The position numbers and the translations under genes are program-made. This document shows positions 6,462-7,556 of a stretch of 7,556 nt of DNA, one piece after another (position 1 is the stretch's first letter; each line of letters begins with the position of its first letter). The DNA is from Blastocatellia bacterium. Its GTDB lineage: Bacteria; Acidobacteriota; Blastocatellia; Chloracidobacteriales; JADJPF01. A model generated the notes under the pieces. That model did not search any database. It saw nothing but the letters and a program-made list of their open reading frames with translations, and was not told where the DNA came from. The stretch is taken from positions 1 through 7,556 of the forward strand of contig JAHFUF010000228.1 of assembly GCA_023265235.1 (NCBI GenBank). Direction: 5' to 3'.

Positions 6462-6742
6462 CCTAACTATTTGATAGTGTAGACATTATTTATAAAGTAT
6501 TTGGTCTTAAATTGTTGTTTGGTCAAATGTGTTTTATTGAAAAATACTAATTTTTTAGTCAGGTTTAAGTTGGTTTTTCATTAATTTTTAGTTAATATAA
6601 AAAGCTCACTTACAATTTAATGTTCAAAACAGTGTTTTAAAACAGCATAGGTAAAGCTAGCGATTAATACGCAGTTTTAAGTACCAGCTATTTTATTGTC
6701 TCAATACTCAAAACTTACAATAAACTCTATGAGGAGGAAATT
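6462..6742 (+). promoter_or_regulatory. 281-bp leader region of the secreted protein gene
   Basis: No gene is seen here. TTTGGTC occurs twice (6500-6506, 6518-6524). AGTATTT (6496-6502) and AAATACT (6542-6548) are complementary and could close a loose stem before a T-rich stretch. AAAACAG is repeated at 6626-6632 and 6639-6645 with GTTTT between, making an AAAAC-AGT-GTTTT inverted repeat. Two candidate -10 boxes read TACAAT, at 6611-6616 (TTAGTT 17 bp upstream) and 6716-6721 (TTTATT 18 bp upstream). Both are weak. The Shine-Dalgarno of the next gene, GAGGAGG, is at 6731-6737. Confidence 0.3.
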
Positions 6743-7556
6743 ATGAAGAAAGTGTTGTTAGGGTTTTCCCTAATGATATGTTTGATATTAAGTACATCGC
6801 TTTTAGTATCAAGCAATAGTAGTTACAGTGCAGGGTCACCTAATCTTGCAACTAATACGCAAGATTCTGGCATAGCCAAAAAACATCCAAAACGTGGTGT
6901 TGAAGGTAAAGAGGTTGATGAATCTTTAAGACCTTTATATAACGATCCAATTGCATTTGACCAGTTATCAGGTGCTGCTCGTTCTAGACTAGAACTTATG
7001 TTTGGTAGAAAAGCCGAACCAGGGAAAGGTGGCGATGGCAAAACCTTAGCTAATGGCAATAATGGTGAGATAAGAGGTGTAATACCTCCTAGACAAGATG
7101 CTGTGTTACCTCTTGCAATTGCTTTTCCTGATGATGGAATAGAACCTTTGGCAGCCATTGGTAATGTTCTAGTTAATAATCCTTCAGGTGACGGCGCACA
7201 AAATACACAAAGCGAAACTTCTATAGCTCTAGGAAGCGGCAATAATGTAATTGCTAGCTGGAATGATTCAGGTTCTTTTAATGGCTCAAACTCACATTTT
7301 ACAGGTGTTGGTTTCTCCAGTAACGGTGGTACTTCTTTTAGTGATATTGGAGCTTTACCAGATAATGCTAGTGGAGATGCTGGAGACCCATTATTAGCTG
7401 TAAATACTACTACTGGAACAGTTTTTCTAGCTACTCTTCAGTTTAATGGTACTGGGCTTCAAGTTTATCGTTCTAATACCAATGGTCAAAGTTATCTTCA
7501 ACCAGTTAATGCTTTTCCTGGTTTTGGAAATGGTGACTTCTTTGATAAAGAATGGA
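6743..7556 (+). CDS. Secreted BNR/Asp-box-like protein, 3' end outside window
   Basis: The open frame starts at an ATG behind GAGGAGG (6731-6737) and continues without a stop to the window end, giving 271 residues. A Sec signal peptide covers about residues 1-30 (MKKVLLGFSLMICLI..., cleavage probably after SYSA). No lipobox is seen, so it is not an obvious lipoprotein. A low-complexity, charged linker follows (about 31-120). From about 150 the sequence NTQSETSIALGSGNNVIASWNDSG, FSSNGGTSFSDIG, DAGDPLLAVNTTTGTVFLA and YRSNTNGQSY has the pattern of sialidase-fold/BNR-repeat proteins. SNGGTSF and NTNGQSY resemble the S-x-D-x-G-x-T-W Asp-box turns, with Asn at the Asp position. These folds include sialidases, but catalytic residues would lie downstream, so the activity is unknown. 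Surface or extracellular location is likely. Ordinary codon use and a strong ribosome site support a real gene. Confidence 0.8.
   Translation, partial: MKKVLLGFSLMICLILSTSLLVSSNSSYSAGSPNLATNTQDSGIAKKHPKRGVEGKEVDESLRPLYNDPIAFDQLSGAARSRLELMFGRKAEPGKGGDGKTLANGNNGEIRGVIPPRQDAVLPLAIAFPDDGIEPLAAIGNVLVNNPSGDGAQNTQSETSIALGSGNNVIASWNDSGSFNGSNSHFTGVGFSSNGGTSFSDIGALPDNASGDAGDPLLAVNTTTGTVFLATLQFNGTGLQVYRSNTNGQSYLQPVNAFPGFGNGDFFDKEW

Noticed and set aside
6462..6485. Small hairpin ACTAT-TTG-ATAGT after the methyltransferase
   Set aside because: Only 5 AT-rich pairs and no U tract follow, so it is too weak to call a terminator.
6645..6700. Possible riboswitch-like leader (AGGTAAAGCTAGCG and ACGCAG, superficially like GEMM/c-di-GMP-I cores)
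   Set aside because: The conserved GACGCAAAGCC core and the paired receptor stem are absent. Only a GGTA/TACC pairing and a 3-bp GCG/CGC stem can be drawn.
6823..7242. 139-codon minus-strand open frame
   Set aside because: It is antisense to the secreted-protein frame that starts at 6743 with a signal peptide and a strong Shine-Dalgarno and runs open to the window edge. The antisense frame's Ser/Pro/Leu-rich product looks like a shadow.

Overview
The window is about 7.6 kb of AT-rich bacterial DNA (by eye roughly one third G+C). It has well-formed Shine-Dalgarno sites, sigma-70-like promoters and a sigma-54-type activator. Signal-peptide proteins, a YtkA-like membrane-anchored protein and a secreted sialidase-fold-like protein fit a free-living bacterium, probably Gram-negative-type. 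An Acidobacteriota-like (Blastocatellia-like) or similar phylum-level origin is my guess from protein style only. There is no rRNA, tRNA, transposase, CRISPR array or phage gene here, and the genes read like an ordinary chromosomal segment.

Layout. 2-175: C-terminal end of an unrecognised gene. 432-1424: a putative serine hydrolase (alpha/beta hydrolase) with a polar, disordered-looking N-terminus and no signal peptide. 1541-1963: a small acidic protein whose pattern resembles the CesT/Tir family of type III secretion chaperones. A strong 21-bp stem-loop separates these two. 1985-2602 (minus): a TetR-family repressor, convergent with the small protein and divergent from the next gene. 2718-4757: a GAF / AAA+ sigma-54-activator / Fis-HTH regulator carrying a second, degenerate copy of its AAA+ lid. 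4819-5451 (minus): a secreted, C-terminally membrane-anchored YtkA-like protein. 5601-6461: a SAM-dependent methyltransferase. 6743 to the window end: the N-terminal 271 residues of a secreted BNR/Asp-box-like protein that runs off the edge.

How the genes relate. The only pair with a clear functional logic is 432-1963: a hydrolase with an export-signal-like N-terminus followed by an acidic chaperone-like protein. This is the usual gene layout of an exported effector and its dedicated chaperone, although no secretion apparatus is in the window. The TetR gene and the sigma-54-type regulator share a 115-bp divergent intergenic region. It contains a good TetR promoter with an overlapping palindrome and, for the activator, a TATAAT box so close to the ATG that the mRNA may be leaderless. 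The YtkA-like and methyltransferase genes are divergent, and nothing ties them to one pathway.

The most notable points are the candidate effector-chaperone pair with its intervening hairpin, and the duplicated lid subdomain in the AAA+ regulator. I see no fully novel multi-gene system.
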